Shown: positions 1 to 6,500, counted from the stretch's first letter. The stretch is DNA of 6,515 bases from Betaproteobacteria bacterium UBA6910 (GCA_002451065.1 DKBC01000111.1:1-6515), one strand, 5' to 3'. Made by a program: numbers and translations. The notes: generated by a model from the sequence alone, not told the origin.

Positions 1-1212
1 GACGACAAGATCATCAAGCGCGCCCAGGAGAACGGCGAAGCCATCGAGGCTTTGACCGCGCGCTTCATCCAGGCCATGAACGAGGATGCGGATGCCCTGG
101 GCGTGCAGCGTCCCGACCGGGAGCCTCGCGCCACCGACTACGTGGCCAAGATGGTGGACATGATCCGGGTGCTGGTGGAGAAGGGCATCGCCTACGCGGC
201 TCCCAACGGTGACGTGTATTACGCGGTGCGAGCGTTTCCGGCTTACGGCAAGCTCTCGGGAAAATCCCTGGACGAGCTGCGCGCCGGCGAGCGGGTCGAG
301 GTGGATCCCAACAAGCGGGATCCCATGGATTTCGTGCTGTGGAAGGCGGCCAAGCCGGGAGAGCCCCACTGGCCGTCGCCCTGGGGGCCGGGGCGCCCCG
401 GGTGGCACATCGAGTGCTCGGTGATGAGCACGCACCTGCTGGGAGATCATTTCGACATTCACGGCGGCGGCCAGGACCTGCAGTTTCCCCACCACGAGAA
501 CGAAATCGCCCAGTCCGAGGGGGCCACCGACTGCACTTTCGTCAATTACTGGATGCACAACGGCTTCGTGCGGGTGGATGACGAGAAGATGTCCAAGAGC
601 CTCGGCAATTTCTTCACCGTGCGCGAGGTGCTGGCCAGGTACCAGCCGGAGGTGGTGCGCTTCTTCATTTTGCGCGCCCACTACCGCAGCCCCCTCAATT
701 ACTCCGACGCGCACCTCGATGACGCCAAGAGCGCGTTGACCCGCCTCTATCTCACCCTGCGCGATGTGCCGCCGGCCCGGGTGGAGATCGACTGGAAGGA
801 CCACTGGGCCGCGCGCTTCCGCGAGGCCATGGACGACGACTTCGCCACCCCGGAGGCCATCGCCGTGCTGTTCGAACTGGCCAACGAGGCCAACCGCACC
901 CGCTCGGGAAAGGATTCCGGGCTGCTGCGGGCTCTGGGCGGCGTGCTCGGCCTGCTGCAGCAGGAGCCCATCGATTACCTTCGCGCCCGCAGGGATGCGA
1001 TGGCAGCGGTAACCGGCGTCGAAGCGAAGGGCGTCGTGGGTTCAGCGCCGGCAATGACGGAAGGGATGATCGAGGAGCGCATCGCCTCCCGTGCCGCGGC
1101 GCGCAAGGCCAAGGACTTTGCCGAGGCTGACCGCATCCGCAAAGAGCTGCTGGATGCCGGAATCGTGCTAGAGGATAAGCCGAACGGCGAAACCGTCTGG
1201 CGCCGGGCCTGA
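1..1212 (+). CDS. cysS: Cysteinyl-tRNA synthetase, 3' part (N-terminus outside window)
   Basis: This class I cytoplasmic synthetase charges tRNA-Cys with cysteine. The reading frame is open from base 1, so the gene enters from the left; the TTG at 52 is an internal Leu codon, not a start. About 403 codons are present. By my recollection of the E. coli protein (461 residues), the first visible residues (DDKIIKRA) align near residue 71, so about 70 residues with the HIGH motif and the first zinc-ligand Cys are missing. Visible are the other expected zinc ligands: Cys in GWHIECS (codon 415-417), and His (490-492) and Glu (502-504) in FPHHENE. The ATP-binding KMSKS loop is at 586-600. The helical C-terminal tRNA-binding part follows and ends normally at TGA with a typical ...TVWRRA tail. 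No frameshift or key-residue loss is seen in the visible part. Family assignment is essentially certain. Confidence 0.98.
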   Translation, partial: DDKIIKRAQENGEAIEALTARFIQAMNEDADALGVQRPDREPRATDYVAKMVDMIRVLVEKGIAYAAPNGDVYYAVRAFPAYGKLSGKSLDELRAGERVEVDPNKRDPMDFVLWKAAKPGEPHWPSPWGPGRPGWHIECSVMSTHLLGDHFDIHGGGQDLQFPHHENEIAQSEGATDCTFVNYWMHNGFVRVDDEKMSKSLGNFFTVREVLARYQPEVVRFFILRAHYRSPLNYSDAHLDDAKSALTRLYLTLRDVPPARVEIDWKDHWAARFREAMDDDFATPEAIAVLFELANEANRTRSGKDSGLLRALGGVLGLLQQEPIDYLRARRDAMAAVTGVEAKGVVGSAPAMTEGMIEERIASRAAARKAKDFAEADRIRKELLDAGIVLEDKPNGETVWRRA

Positions 1213-1216
1213 GGCC

Positions 1217-1627
1217 GTGGGCGAGTTCAAGTTCGTCATCCTGCTACTGGCCGGGCTTGCGGTTGCGGCGTACTTTTTCCTGTGGCACCTGCCCAGCCGC
1301 CGCTCCGCGCGGGAAGGCCTGCGGCGACCCCTGTTCGAGGCGCGCTGCCCGGTGCGCACCGGCTTTTCCTGGTGGTTTTACATGGGAGGCTACGGGCGCC
1401 TGAGCCTGTACGAGGATTTCCTGGTGGCGGTTTACCTGCTGCGTAACGAGCTGGCGTACAGCGACGTTGCGCGCGCCGAAATCCGGCGGCCCCTCATCGC
1501 CAAGGGCATCTACCTTTATCCCAAGAACCCCGACGGGCCGCGCTATGTCGCCGTGTTCCCCCGGGATCCGGAGCACGTCCTGATGCTGCTGGAGCGCCGG
1601 GGGGTTCCGGTGACCCGGAAAGTCTGA
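1217..1627 (+). CDS. Small single-pass membrane protein, unknown function
   Basis: I do not recognise this 136-residue protein. Residues about 5-22 (VILLLAGLAVAAYFFLW) form one hydrophobic helix, followed at once by an Arg-rich stretch (PSRRSAREGLRRP). By the positive-inside rule this would place the roughly 110-residue soluble part in the cytoplasm. That part alternates short hydrophobic strands with charged turns and contains a Trp/Tyr/Gly-rich patch (FSWWFYMGGYG). The pattern is compatible with a small beta-rich membrane-anchored fold such as a bacterial PH-like domain, but I cannot show this. The start is GTG, 4 bases after the cysS stop. The only SD-like match is GAGG at 1211-1214, overlapping that stop and too close to be a good site, so translation is probably coupled to cysS. 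The next in-frame ATG (1381) would remove the helix and is unlikely. The gene is real by its frame and conservation-like composition; its role is unknown. Confidence 0.8.
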   Translation: MGEFKFVILLLAGLAVAAYFFLWHLPSRRSAREGLRRPLFEARCPVRTGFSWWFYMGGYGRLSLYEDFLVAVYLLRNELAYSDVARAEIRRPLIAKGIYLYPKNPDGPRYVAVFPRDPEHVLMLLERRGVPVTRKV

Positions 1628-1687
1628 CGCTGCCCGCGGCGATGCCCTGAAGTAGCGCGGAACCATTCTCAGCCATCGCCCGCCAGC

Positions 1688-3064
1688 ATGTCTTTTTCCC
1701 CGGTTGCCAGGGCAGGGCAGAAACATCCTCCCGGGCTCGCGCTGCTGTTCGTCACCGAGATGTGGGAGCGGTTCTCCTATTACGGGATGCGCGCGCTGCT
1801 GGTGCTGTTCCTGGTGGCGTCGTCGGACGACGGGGGATTCGGGTGGAGCGTTCAGGAAGCGAGCCGGCTCTATGGCTGGTACACGGGCCTCGTTTACCTG
1901 ACCCCGGTGATCGGGGGCTGGATCGCGGACCGCTGGCTCGGCACCCACCGCGCCCTCTTGATCGGCGGGACCATCATAGCCCTTGGCCACTTTTCCCTGG
2001 CTCTGGAGAGCGTGCCCGCATTCTTCGCCGGGCTGGCATTGATCATCGTCGGAACCGGCCTGTTCAAGTCCAACGTTTCCATCATGGTGGGGCAGCTCTA
2101 CCCGCTGCACGACGCGCGGCGGGACAGCGCCTTCACCCTGTTCTACATGGGCATCAACCTGGGCGGGCTGCTGGGGTCCCTGATCTGCGGTTACCTGGGA
2201 CAGTCGGCGGCCTTCGGCTGGAGCTGGGGCTTCGCCGCCGCCGGGATCGGAATGGTGCTGGGGCTCGCCACGTACCTCGCCGGCCGCCGGCGCTTCCTCG
2301 GTGACTTAGGCTCGCGGCCGGCCCACGCCGTCAGCCTCGAAGCCGGACACATCGGCCCGTTGCGCAAGGAGGAGAGGGATAGGCTGGGCGCCATCCTTTT
2401 GCTTGCCCTGTTCGTGGTGTTGTTCTGGATGGCCTTCGAGCAGGCGGGCTCGAGCATGACGCTGTTCGCGGAGCGCGACACCGATCGCGCCACGCCGGGC
2501 TGGCTGGGCTGGCTCATTCCCGACCCGACGCTGCCGGCGGCGTGGTTCCAGTCCCTGAACCCCGCCTTCATTCTGCTGCTTGCACCAGTCTTCTCACGCA
2601 TCTGGCAACGATTGGACGCGGCGGGGCGGTCTCCGTCCACGCCCCTCAAGATGGCCCTCGGCCTGCTGCTGCTCGGCGCCGGCTTCGCGGTGCTGACCCT
2701 CGGCGCGAAGCTGGCGGATGCCGGTTTCCCCGTCAGCCCGTGGTGGCTGGTGGCCGCCTACCTGCTGCACACCTGCGGCGAGCTCTGCCTTTCACCGGTG
2801 GGGCTCGCGATGGTGACCCGGCTGGCACCCCTGCGGCTGGCGTCCCTGATAATGGGTGCCTGGTTCCTGGCAAATTTCGCCGCTAACCTGCTGGCGGGTT
2901 ACGCGGCCGGCACCCTGGAGCGGGTGGCTCAGGGAGATTTCTTCCACCTCCTCGGCGGACAGGCGGACTTCTTCCTGATGTTCGTCCTCACCTCTCTCGC
3001 CGCCGGCCTCGCGCTGGCGGCGCTGGCTCCCGCAATCCGCCGCCGCGGCCACGGGCGCCTGTGA
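1688..3064 (+). CDS. POT/PTR-family proton-coupled oligopeptide transporter
   Basis: Inner-membrane major facilitator superfamily symporter that imports di-/tripeptides with H+. At 458 residues it is normal for bacterial POTs, which usually have 14 helices (12 core plus 2 inserted). Family marks are the TM1 motif E24-x-x-E27-R28 followed by FSYYG; GGWIADRWLG (76-85) with Lys127 in GTGLFKSN; the second PTR signature FTLFYMGINLGG (149-160); FEQAGSSMTLFAERDTDR (250-267) containing the TM7 Glu (E251); and CGELCLSPVGLAM (363-375) containing the TM10 Glu (E365). These are the residues linked to proton coupling and peptide binding in studied POTs. One oddity is Ser128 where many POTs have Pro after the TM4 Lys. 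The ATG start gives the usual short N-tail before TM1, but there is no clear Shine-Dalgarno sequence. It lies 60 bases after the preceding gene, possibly in the same transcript. The exact substrate (dipeptide or other) cannot be told from the sequence. Confidence 0.95.
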   Translation: MSFSPVARAGQKHPPGLALLFVTEMWERFSYYGMRALLVLFLVASSDDGGFGWSVQEASRLYGWYTGLVYLTPVIGGWIADRWLGTHRALLIGGTIIALGHFSLALESVPAFFAGLALIIVGTGLFKSNVSIMVGQLYPLHDARRDSAFTLFYMGINLGGLLGSLICGYLGQSAAFGWSWGFAAAGIGMVLGLATYLAGRRRFLGDLGSRPAHAVSLEAGHIGPLRKEERDRLGAILLLALFVVLFWMAFEQAGSSMTLFAERDTDRATPGWLGWLIPDPTLPAAWFQSLNPAFILLLAPVFSRIWQRLDAAGRSPSTPLKMALGLLLLGAGFAVLTLGAKLADAGFPVSPWWLVAAYLLHTCGELCLSPVGLAMVTRLAPLRLASLIMGAWFLANFAANLLAGYAAGTLERVAQGDFFHLLGGQADFFLMFVLTSLAAGLALAALAPAIRRRGHGRL

Positions 3065-3068
3065 TCAT

Positions 3069-5078
3069 CTAGCGGAACGTTACTGTCTGGGCCTTCACCG
3101 GCCAGGTTCCGCGCTCGATGACCTTGCCGGCTTCGAACACCACATAGCTTTGCCGGCCATAGTGGGGCAGCGGTCGCTCGAGCGCAGACAACGCGGCGTC
3201 ATTGCTGGCTGAAACGATGGCCAGCGCCGCACCGCCGGTGCGGCTGGTGGTCCATGCCTGCGCGGTCCCTTTGCCGTCCAGTGGGGTGGGACGGGGCGGC
3301 ATGCCGCGGCGCGCCAGCCACGCATCCACCTCGGACTCCAACCCGATGACCAGCACCGGGGCCGTCGGCAGATCGGCATCGGCGCCGATCAGCTTGGGCG
3401 CATGGTCCTGCAGCCGTTCGGCCAGGGACTGGGCGGCCTCGCGGGCTTTGCCCGCGCCCGGCAGCAACACGGTGACGGTTCCCGCGTCCACCATTACTTG
3501 GCGCAGGATCGCGGGCGCCTCGTCGGCGGTGAGGCGCCGCAACACTGCCAACTCCGGGTCGAGGCCCACTTCCAGGGGCTTGCCCGGCACCTCGAGGGCG
3601 AAGCCCTGGCTCTGGCGCTCGAGCTCCAAGGTTCGCATGCTTTCTCCGTCTTCGCTGCGGATCAAAACGGGCACCCGGAGCCGAAACGAAGGCGTTTCCT
3701 GGGCCAGAGTGATTTCGATCCGGTAGCCGGAACCGGACGGCGCGCTGGATGCGGATACCAGGCGAATCGCGGGCGTGCCGGGGCGATTCAGCCACTGATC
3801 GAAGAACCAGCCCAGGTTCTGACCGGACGCATTCTCGAAGGCGCGGCGCAACTCGGGCCAGCCTGCAATCTTGAAACGATGCTCCCGGTAAAATCCGCGC
3901 AGGCCCCGGTCAAAGGTGTCGCTCCCCAGCAATTCGCGCAGCATGAAAAACATCATCGCGGCCTTGTTGTAGCCCACGATCTGGGAGGTGCCGTGGGTGC
4001 GGGACGCGAACTCGGCCAGGGGACGGTCCTGTCCCGGGGGAACCGCCGTCAGGTCGCGGAGCCAGGAGAGGCGCATCTCCCGCGCCGCTGCCGGGCCCTC
4101 GCGCTCCTTGTATGCGTAGTCCGCCATGAAGGTGGTCAGGCCCTCGGACCAGTTGCCGCGCGAAAAATCGGGGTAGACGCTGTTGCCCCACCAGTTGTGA
4201 AGCACCTCGTGGCCCAGGGAGGTCGCGCGGATGAAAGGCAGCTTGAGGACGGTGACGCCGAGGTAGGTGAGGGTCGGCATACCGAAACCTGTGGGGGTCG
4301 GGCTGGAGACCACGCTGAACTCGCTGAAGGGATACTCGCCAATCCATTTCTCGTAGAGCGCCAGGTAATCGGCAACCGACTCCAGATAGGCCGGTGCAAG
4401 ATCGGCGATCTCGGGGTGGAAATAGGTTCGCAGGCGGATGGCACGGTTTCCCGCTCCGCGAAACTCGTGCTCCTGCACCCGGTAGGGTCCGGCCATGAGA
4501 TCGATGCCCTCTGCGGGAAACGGAAACTCGATGGTGGCCCGGTATCTTTTTCCCGACTCCGATTCCTGCACCAGACGGCCCGGGACCAGGCCGCGCTGGC
4601 CGGCGGGCAGGTCAAGGGCGACACGGTAATGGCCGAGGGTGTCGCCGATGCGGGGATACCAGACACTGGAGCCGGGGAGGAAGGTTCCCTCGGTGCCTGC
4701 GACGGGCTCGGGGCGGTTCAGCGTCTGGCGGTGGCTGAGCCCGGTGTCCAAGGGCGCGAGCGTGCCCTGCCATGCCACTTCGATCCGGCGCTTCGGTGCG
4801 CCACCGGGCACCCGCCAGGCGCGGATGCCTCCGCTGACCCGGCCCTTCCCCAGGGGTTGGCCGTCGGCCAGCACCTGGCGGACCCGGAAACGGTCGCTCA
4901 GGCCCAGGGTAACGGCACCCGGCGACTCCACGTCGATGACGCTACGCCCCTCGAGCTTGCGGCTCACGGGATCGATGGTCACCGAGATGTCGTAATGGAC
5001 GGGCGCCGCCCCGGCGCCCAAGGCCGCCAACAGGAGAGCCCACGCGACAACGGCGCGAGGGACCGGATTTCGCGTCAC
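3069..5078 (-). CDS. Exported M1-like (gluzincin) metallopeptidase, non-canonical
   Basis: A 669-residue protein with a signal peptide (residues 1 to about 24: basic MTRNPVPR, hydrophobic core, AGA cut site), so it acts in the periplasm or outside. Residues ~25-200 look like the M1 N-terminal beta domain. The catalytic domain has the zinc motif HEVLH (H290, E291, H294) and a third ligand E312 in GNWSEGL, followed by Y370-N-K, which matches the catalytic Tyr of the M1 YxKG motif. The exopeptidase motif GxMEN is absent; the aligned region reads TGFGMPTLTYLG (263-274), without the Glu that binds a substrate N-terminus. H294 to E312 has 17 intervening residues against the usual 18. About 150 C-terminal residues (~520-669) form an extra alpha/beta-like domain I cannot assign. 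I see no cysteine. The GTG start at 5078 overlaps the upstream stop (GTGA), implying translational coupling, and it alone gives the signal peptide. Metallopeptidase fold is confident; aminopeptidase activity is doubtful. Confidence 0.9.
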   Translation of the reverse strand: MTRNPVPRAVVAWALLLAALGAGAAPVHYDISVTIDPVSRKLEGRSVIDVESPGAVTLGLSDRFRVRQVLADGQPLGKGRVSGGIRAWRVPGGAPKRRIEVAWQGTLAPLDTGLSHRQTLNRPEPVAGTEGTFLPGSSVWYPRIGDTLGHYRVALDLPAGQRGLVPGRLVQESESGKRYRATIEFPFPAEGIDLMAGPYRVQEHEFRGAGNRAIRLRTYFHPEIADLAPAYLESVADYLALYEKWIGEYPFSEFSVVSSPTPTGFGMPTLTYLGVTVLKLPFIRATSLGHEVLHNWWGNSVYPDFSRGNWSEGLTTFMADYAYKEREGPAAAREMRLSWLRDLTAVPPGQDRPLAEFASRTHGTSQIVGYNKAAMMFFMLRELLGSDTFDRGLRGFYREHRFKIAGWPELRRAFENASGQNLGWFFDQWLNRPGTPAIRLVSASSAPSGSGYRIEITLAQETPSFRLRVPVLIRSEDGESMRTLELERQSQGFALEVPGKPLEVGLDPELAVLRRLTADEAPAILRQVMVDAGTVTVLLPGAGKAREAAQSLAERLQDHAPKLIGADADLPTAPVLVIGLESEVDAWLARRGMPPRPTPLDGKGTAQAWTTSRTGGAALAIVSASNDAALSALERPLPHYGRQSYVVFEAGKVIERGTWPVKAQTVTFR

Positions 5079-6265
5079 GGCACCGCTGCCGGGAACTTGG
5101 CGACAATCTCGAGCGTGTCACTGTCCCGCCGGATCTTCAGAGGAAGCCAGGTTCCCGGTGCCTGGCGCTGCACCGCCTGAGAAAGATCGGCGGGCTGCGC
5201 GGCGCGTTGTCCCGCCACTTCCGCGACCACATCGCCGTCCCGCAATCCGGCGGCCTCCGCCACGCTGCCCTTTTCCACCTTGAGAATCCGGACACCATCC
5301 GGCGCCGGTTCGATCAGGACGCCCAGCCGTGGACGCTTGGATGTCCCCGAAGCCGGTGCTTCGACGCCGAACACGGCATCCGCCACGCCAGCCACAAGCT
5401 TTCCGCATTCCCGTCCCTGGTCCCAGGGCAGCAGCGAACTCACTTTGGTGACTCCAAGGTCCTTCAGTTGATGCGGCACTCCCCAGCCATGCCAAATGTG
5501 GCCGCTGCCCATTATTCCCACCACCAACGGACCCGAGGGCCGCGCTGCGGCTTCCGCCAGGGATTGGGCCATGGCCCGGTCCCACAACTGCTGGCTTTCC
5601 ACGAACCGCCGGAACTCGGGGTCCTCAGGGCTGGCCTCGGGCTTCTTCTTGTCGTCCCATTCGTGTTCCCGATACACACCCAGCAGGAAGTCCACATAGG
5701 CGGCGCTCGGCGCCGCTGCGGGGGTCACCCCCTCACGGCGCTCTTCCGGTATGGCGTCAAACCCCTTGGCGGTGACCTCCTTGGTGAGTTTTTGGTCCAC
5801 GTTGAGCGCCACCATGGGGATGCGGTTCATGCGGGCGAAATGAAACAGCGGCATATAAAGCTCGGGATCAACGCGCCAGACGTTTTTCCAGTCGCTAGCG
5901 GACAGAAACTCTTCCGCGGAGATATCGCCCTGAATCCAACGGTCCAGCGCCGGCTGCACGCGGCGCGGGAACATTTCGAATCCGATGACCATGTCCGGGC
6001 GCAGGGCATGCAGCGCCGCCAGGCTCTGCAGTTGCCAGCGGTGGTGCTCCGCGCTGTCGTGGGTTTCGCCCAGCAGCACCACGGACTGTTGCGAGGCCCG
6101 GGCGATGATGTCGTTTCCCGGCACGGGCTTGCCCCCGGGGATGACCCAGGCCGCAACCGGCACGCATTTCTCGGTGGCATGCTTGGCTCCGCCATGGGCC
6201 ACGGCGACGACTGCCGCCGCCGCGGCCGCCGCGGCCAGGGAGCCGCGAATCAGGGTTTTGTTCAT
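5075..6265 (-). CDS. ChaN-like (DUF399, Tiki superfamily) periplasmic protein with C-terminal PDZ domain
   Basis: A 396-residue exported protein. Residues 1 to ~27 are a signal peptide with an 8-alanine run (11-18). Residues ~50-280 are a ChaN/DUF399 domain: VVLLGETHDS (62-71), GFEMFPRR (95-102), a Trp/Tyr-rich segment around 126-140, VALN (152-155), and MGSGH (252-256). The GExHD and GxxH motifs are the hallmark of the Tiki/TraB/EreA superfamily. ChaN of Campylobacter binds haem, whereas eukaryotic Tiki proteins are metalloproteases, so either role is possible. Residues ~312-391 form a PDZ domain (RLGVLIEP, EKGSVAEAAGLRDGDVV), which normally binds C-termini or unfolded segments. Many ChaN proteins are lipoproteins, but Cys34 is preceded by TEK, not a lipobox, so this one looks soluble. 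Only two cysteines (C34, C287) are visible. A strong Shine-Dalgarno sequence supports the ATG start. It is first of two genes and overlaps the downstream M1-like peptidase by 4 bases, suggesting joint work on protein substrates or haem. Confidence 0.9.
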   Translation of the reverse strand: MNKTLIRGSLAAAAAAAAVVAVAHGGAKHATEKCVPVAAWVIPGGKPVPGNDIIARASQQSVVLLGETHDSAEHHRWQLQSLAALHALRPDMVIGFEMFPRRVQPALDRWIQGDISAEEFLSASDWKNVWRVDPELYMPLFHFARMNRIPMVALNVDQKLTKEVTAKGFDAIPEERREGVTPAAAPSAAYVDFLLGVYREHEWDDKKKPEASPEDPEFRRFVESQQLWDRAMAQSLAEAAARPSGPLVVGIMGSGHIWHGWGVPHQLKDLGVTKVSSLLPWDQGRECGKLVAGVADAVFGVEAPASGTSKRPRLGVLIEPAPDGVRILKVEKGSVAEAAGLRDGDVVAEVAGQRAAQPADLSQAVQRQAPGTWLPLKIRRDSDTLEIVAKFPAAVP

Positions 6266-6273
6266 GGGACCGA

Positions 6274-6281
6274 CCTTTCCT
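6274..6281 (-). promoter_or_regulatory. Ribosome binding site of the ChaN-like gene
   Basis: On the - strand this reads AGGAAAGG, a good Shine-Dalgarno match, with 8 bases between it and the ATG at 6265-6263. It fixes the start of the ChaN-PDZ gene and is the clearest ribosome binding site in the window. Confidence 0.75.
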
Positions 6282-6302
6282 GGTGCCGGTGGATGCCGAC
6301 TG

Positions 6303-6310
6303 CCTTTCCT
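6303..6310 (-). repeat. Second copy of the Shine-Dalgarno-like octamer
   Basis: AGGAAAGG on the - strand repeats the ribosome binding site at 6274-6281, with start positions 29 bases apart. Both copies are followed within 2 bases by a TCGG-type stretch (CAGTCGG here, TCGG there), suggesting a small local duplication. No start codon sits at a suitable distance after this copy. Confidence 0.45.
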
Positions 6311-6319
6311 AGGGGGCTC

Positions 6320-6350
6320 GGTCCACTCATCCGAGTCAGATTCATGGACC
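6320..6350 (-). repeat. Inverted repeat, candidate leader hairpin
   Basis: A perfect 6-base arm pair, GGTCCA and TGGACC, is separated by 19 bases. Inside it, ACTC (6325-6328) and GAGT (6333-6336) form a second 4-base stem around a 4-base loop, which can stack on the outer stem with one large bulge. It abuts the 16-base palindrome at 6351-6366. The pairing is seen directly; that it folds or functions is inference. Confidence 0.4.
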
Positions 6351-6366
6351 CGGGGAATGTTCCCCG
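6351..6366. repeat. 16-base near-perfect palindrome, candidate operator or hairpin
   Basis: CGGGGAA-TG-TTCCCCG has 7-base arms around a 2-base centre and lies 86-101 bases upstream of the ChaN-PDZ start. The two-fold symmetry fits a site for a dimeric repressor; the 2-base centre is too short for a normal RNA loop, so an operator reading is somewhat better than a hairpin. I do not recognise it as the site of a known regulator. Confidence 0.4.
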
Positions 6367-6442
6367 CCTTCCGCGAGGGAGGGCTTTACGGCGCGAAGAA
6401 TTCCGCTGCTTAGGGTACGTCGGCCGCTCGCGTGGATCGCCG

Positions 6443-6466
6443 AACCGGGCGCGACGCACCCCGGTT
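6443..6466. repeat. Inverted repeat with 7-base arms
   Basis: AACCGGG (6443-6449) and CCCGGTT (6460-6466) pair perfectly around a 10-base loop. No T-run follows on either strand, so an intrinsic terminator is unlikely. It could be an operator or a hairpin in the leader of the - strand genes. Chance occurrence is possible at this GC content. Confidence 0.35.
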
Positions 6467-6483
6467 AGTCTCCCCCCGGCTCC

Positions 6484-6500
6484 CGGAGTTTTTCACTCCG
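6484..6500 (-). repeat. Compact hairpin with GAAAA loop
   Basis: On the - strand CGGAGT-GAAAA-ACTCCG gives a 6-base stem with a 5-base A-rich loop, extendable by two pairs beyond one mismatch. A-rich loops closed by GC-rich stems are common in structured RNA, but no known class is recognised and the right edge of the window is only 15 bases away. Confidence 0.35.

Noticed and set aside
52..54. TTG at 52 as start of the synthetase
   Set aside because: The frame is open to base 1 and the preceding codons encode the conserved DDKIIKRA segment of CysRS, so the gene simply enters from outside.
1634..1660. CCGCG / CGCGG pair in the gap before the transporter gene
   Set aside because: Only a 5-base GC-rich stem with a 17-base loop and no T-run; likely chance, so no terminator is called.
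1244..2110. 288-codon open frame on the - strand across the small membrane protein and the transporter start
   Set aside because: It is antisense to two supported genes, has low-complexity Gln/Pro/Arg composition and shows no recognisable domain.
3371..3390. Inverted repeat GATCGGC / GCCGATC with 6-base loop, possible terminator for the transporter transcript
   Set aside because: It lies within the M1-like coding region (a Gly-Ala-Asp repeat stretch), over 300 bases past the transporter stop, and has no T-run.
3402..5180. Long open frame of 592 codons on the + strand opposite the M1-like gene
   Set aside because: It lies antisense to a gene with a clear signal peptide and zinc motifs. Its translation is rich in Gly, Arg, Gln and His with no family resemblance, as expected of a GC-rich shadow frame.
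6262..6459. 65-codon open frame on the - strand upstream of the ChaN-PDZ gene
   Set aside because: Arg/Pro-rich translation without family resemblance. It overlaps the ChaN-PDZ start and ribosome binding site and has no ribosome binding site that I can see.
6433..6460. GGTTCGGCGATCC-like stretch on the - strand resembling a tRNA T-arm
   Set aside because: The flanking bases do not form a T-stem and no acceptor, D or anticodon arms can be found.
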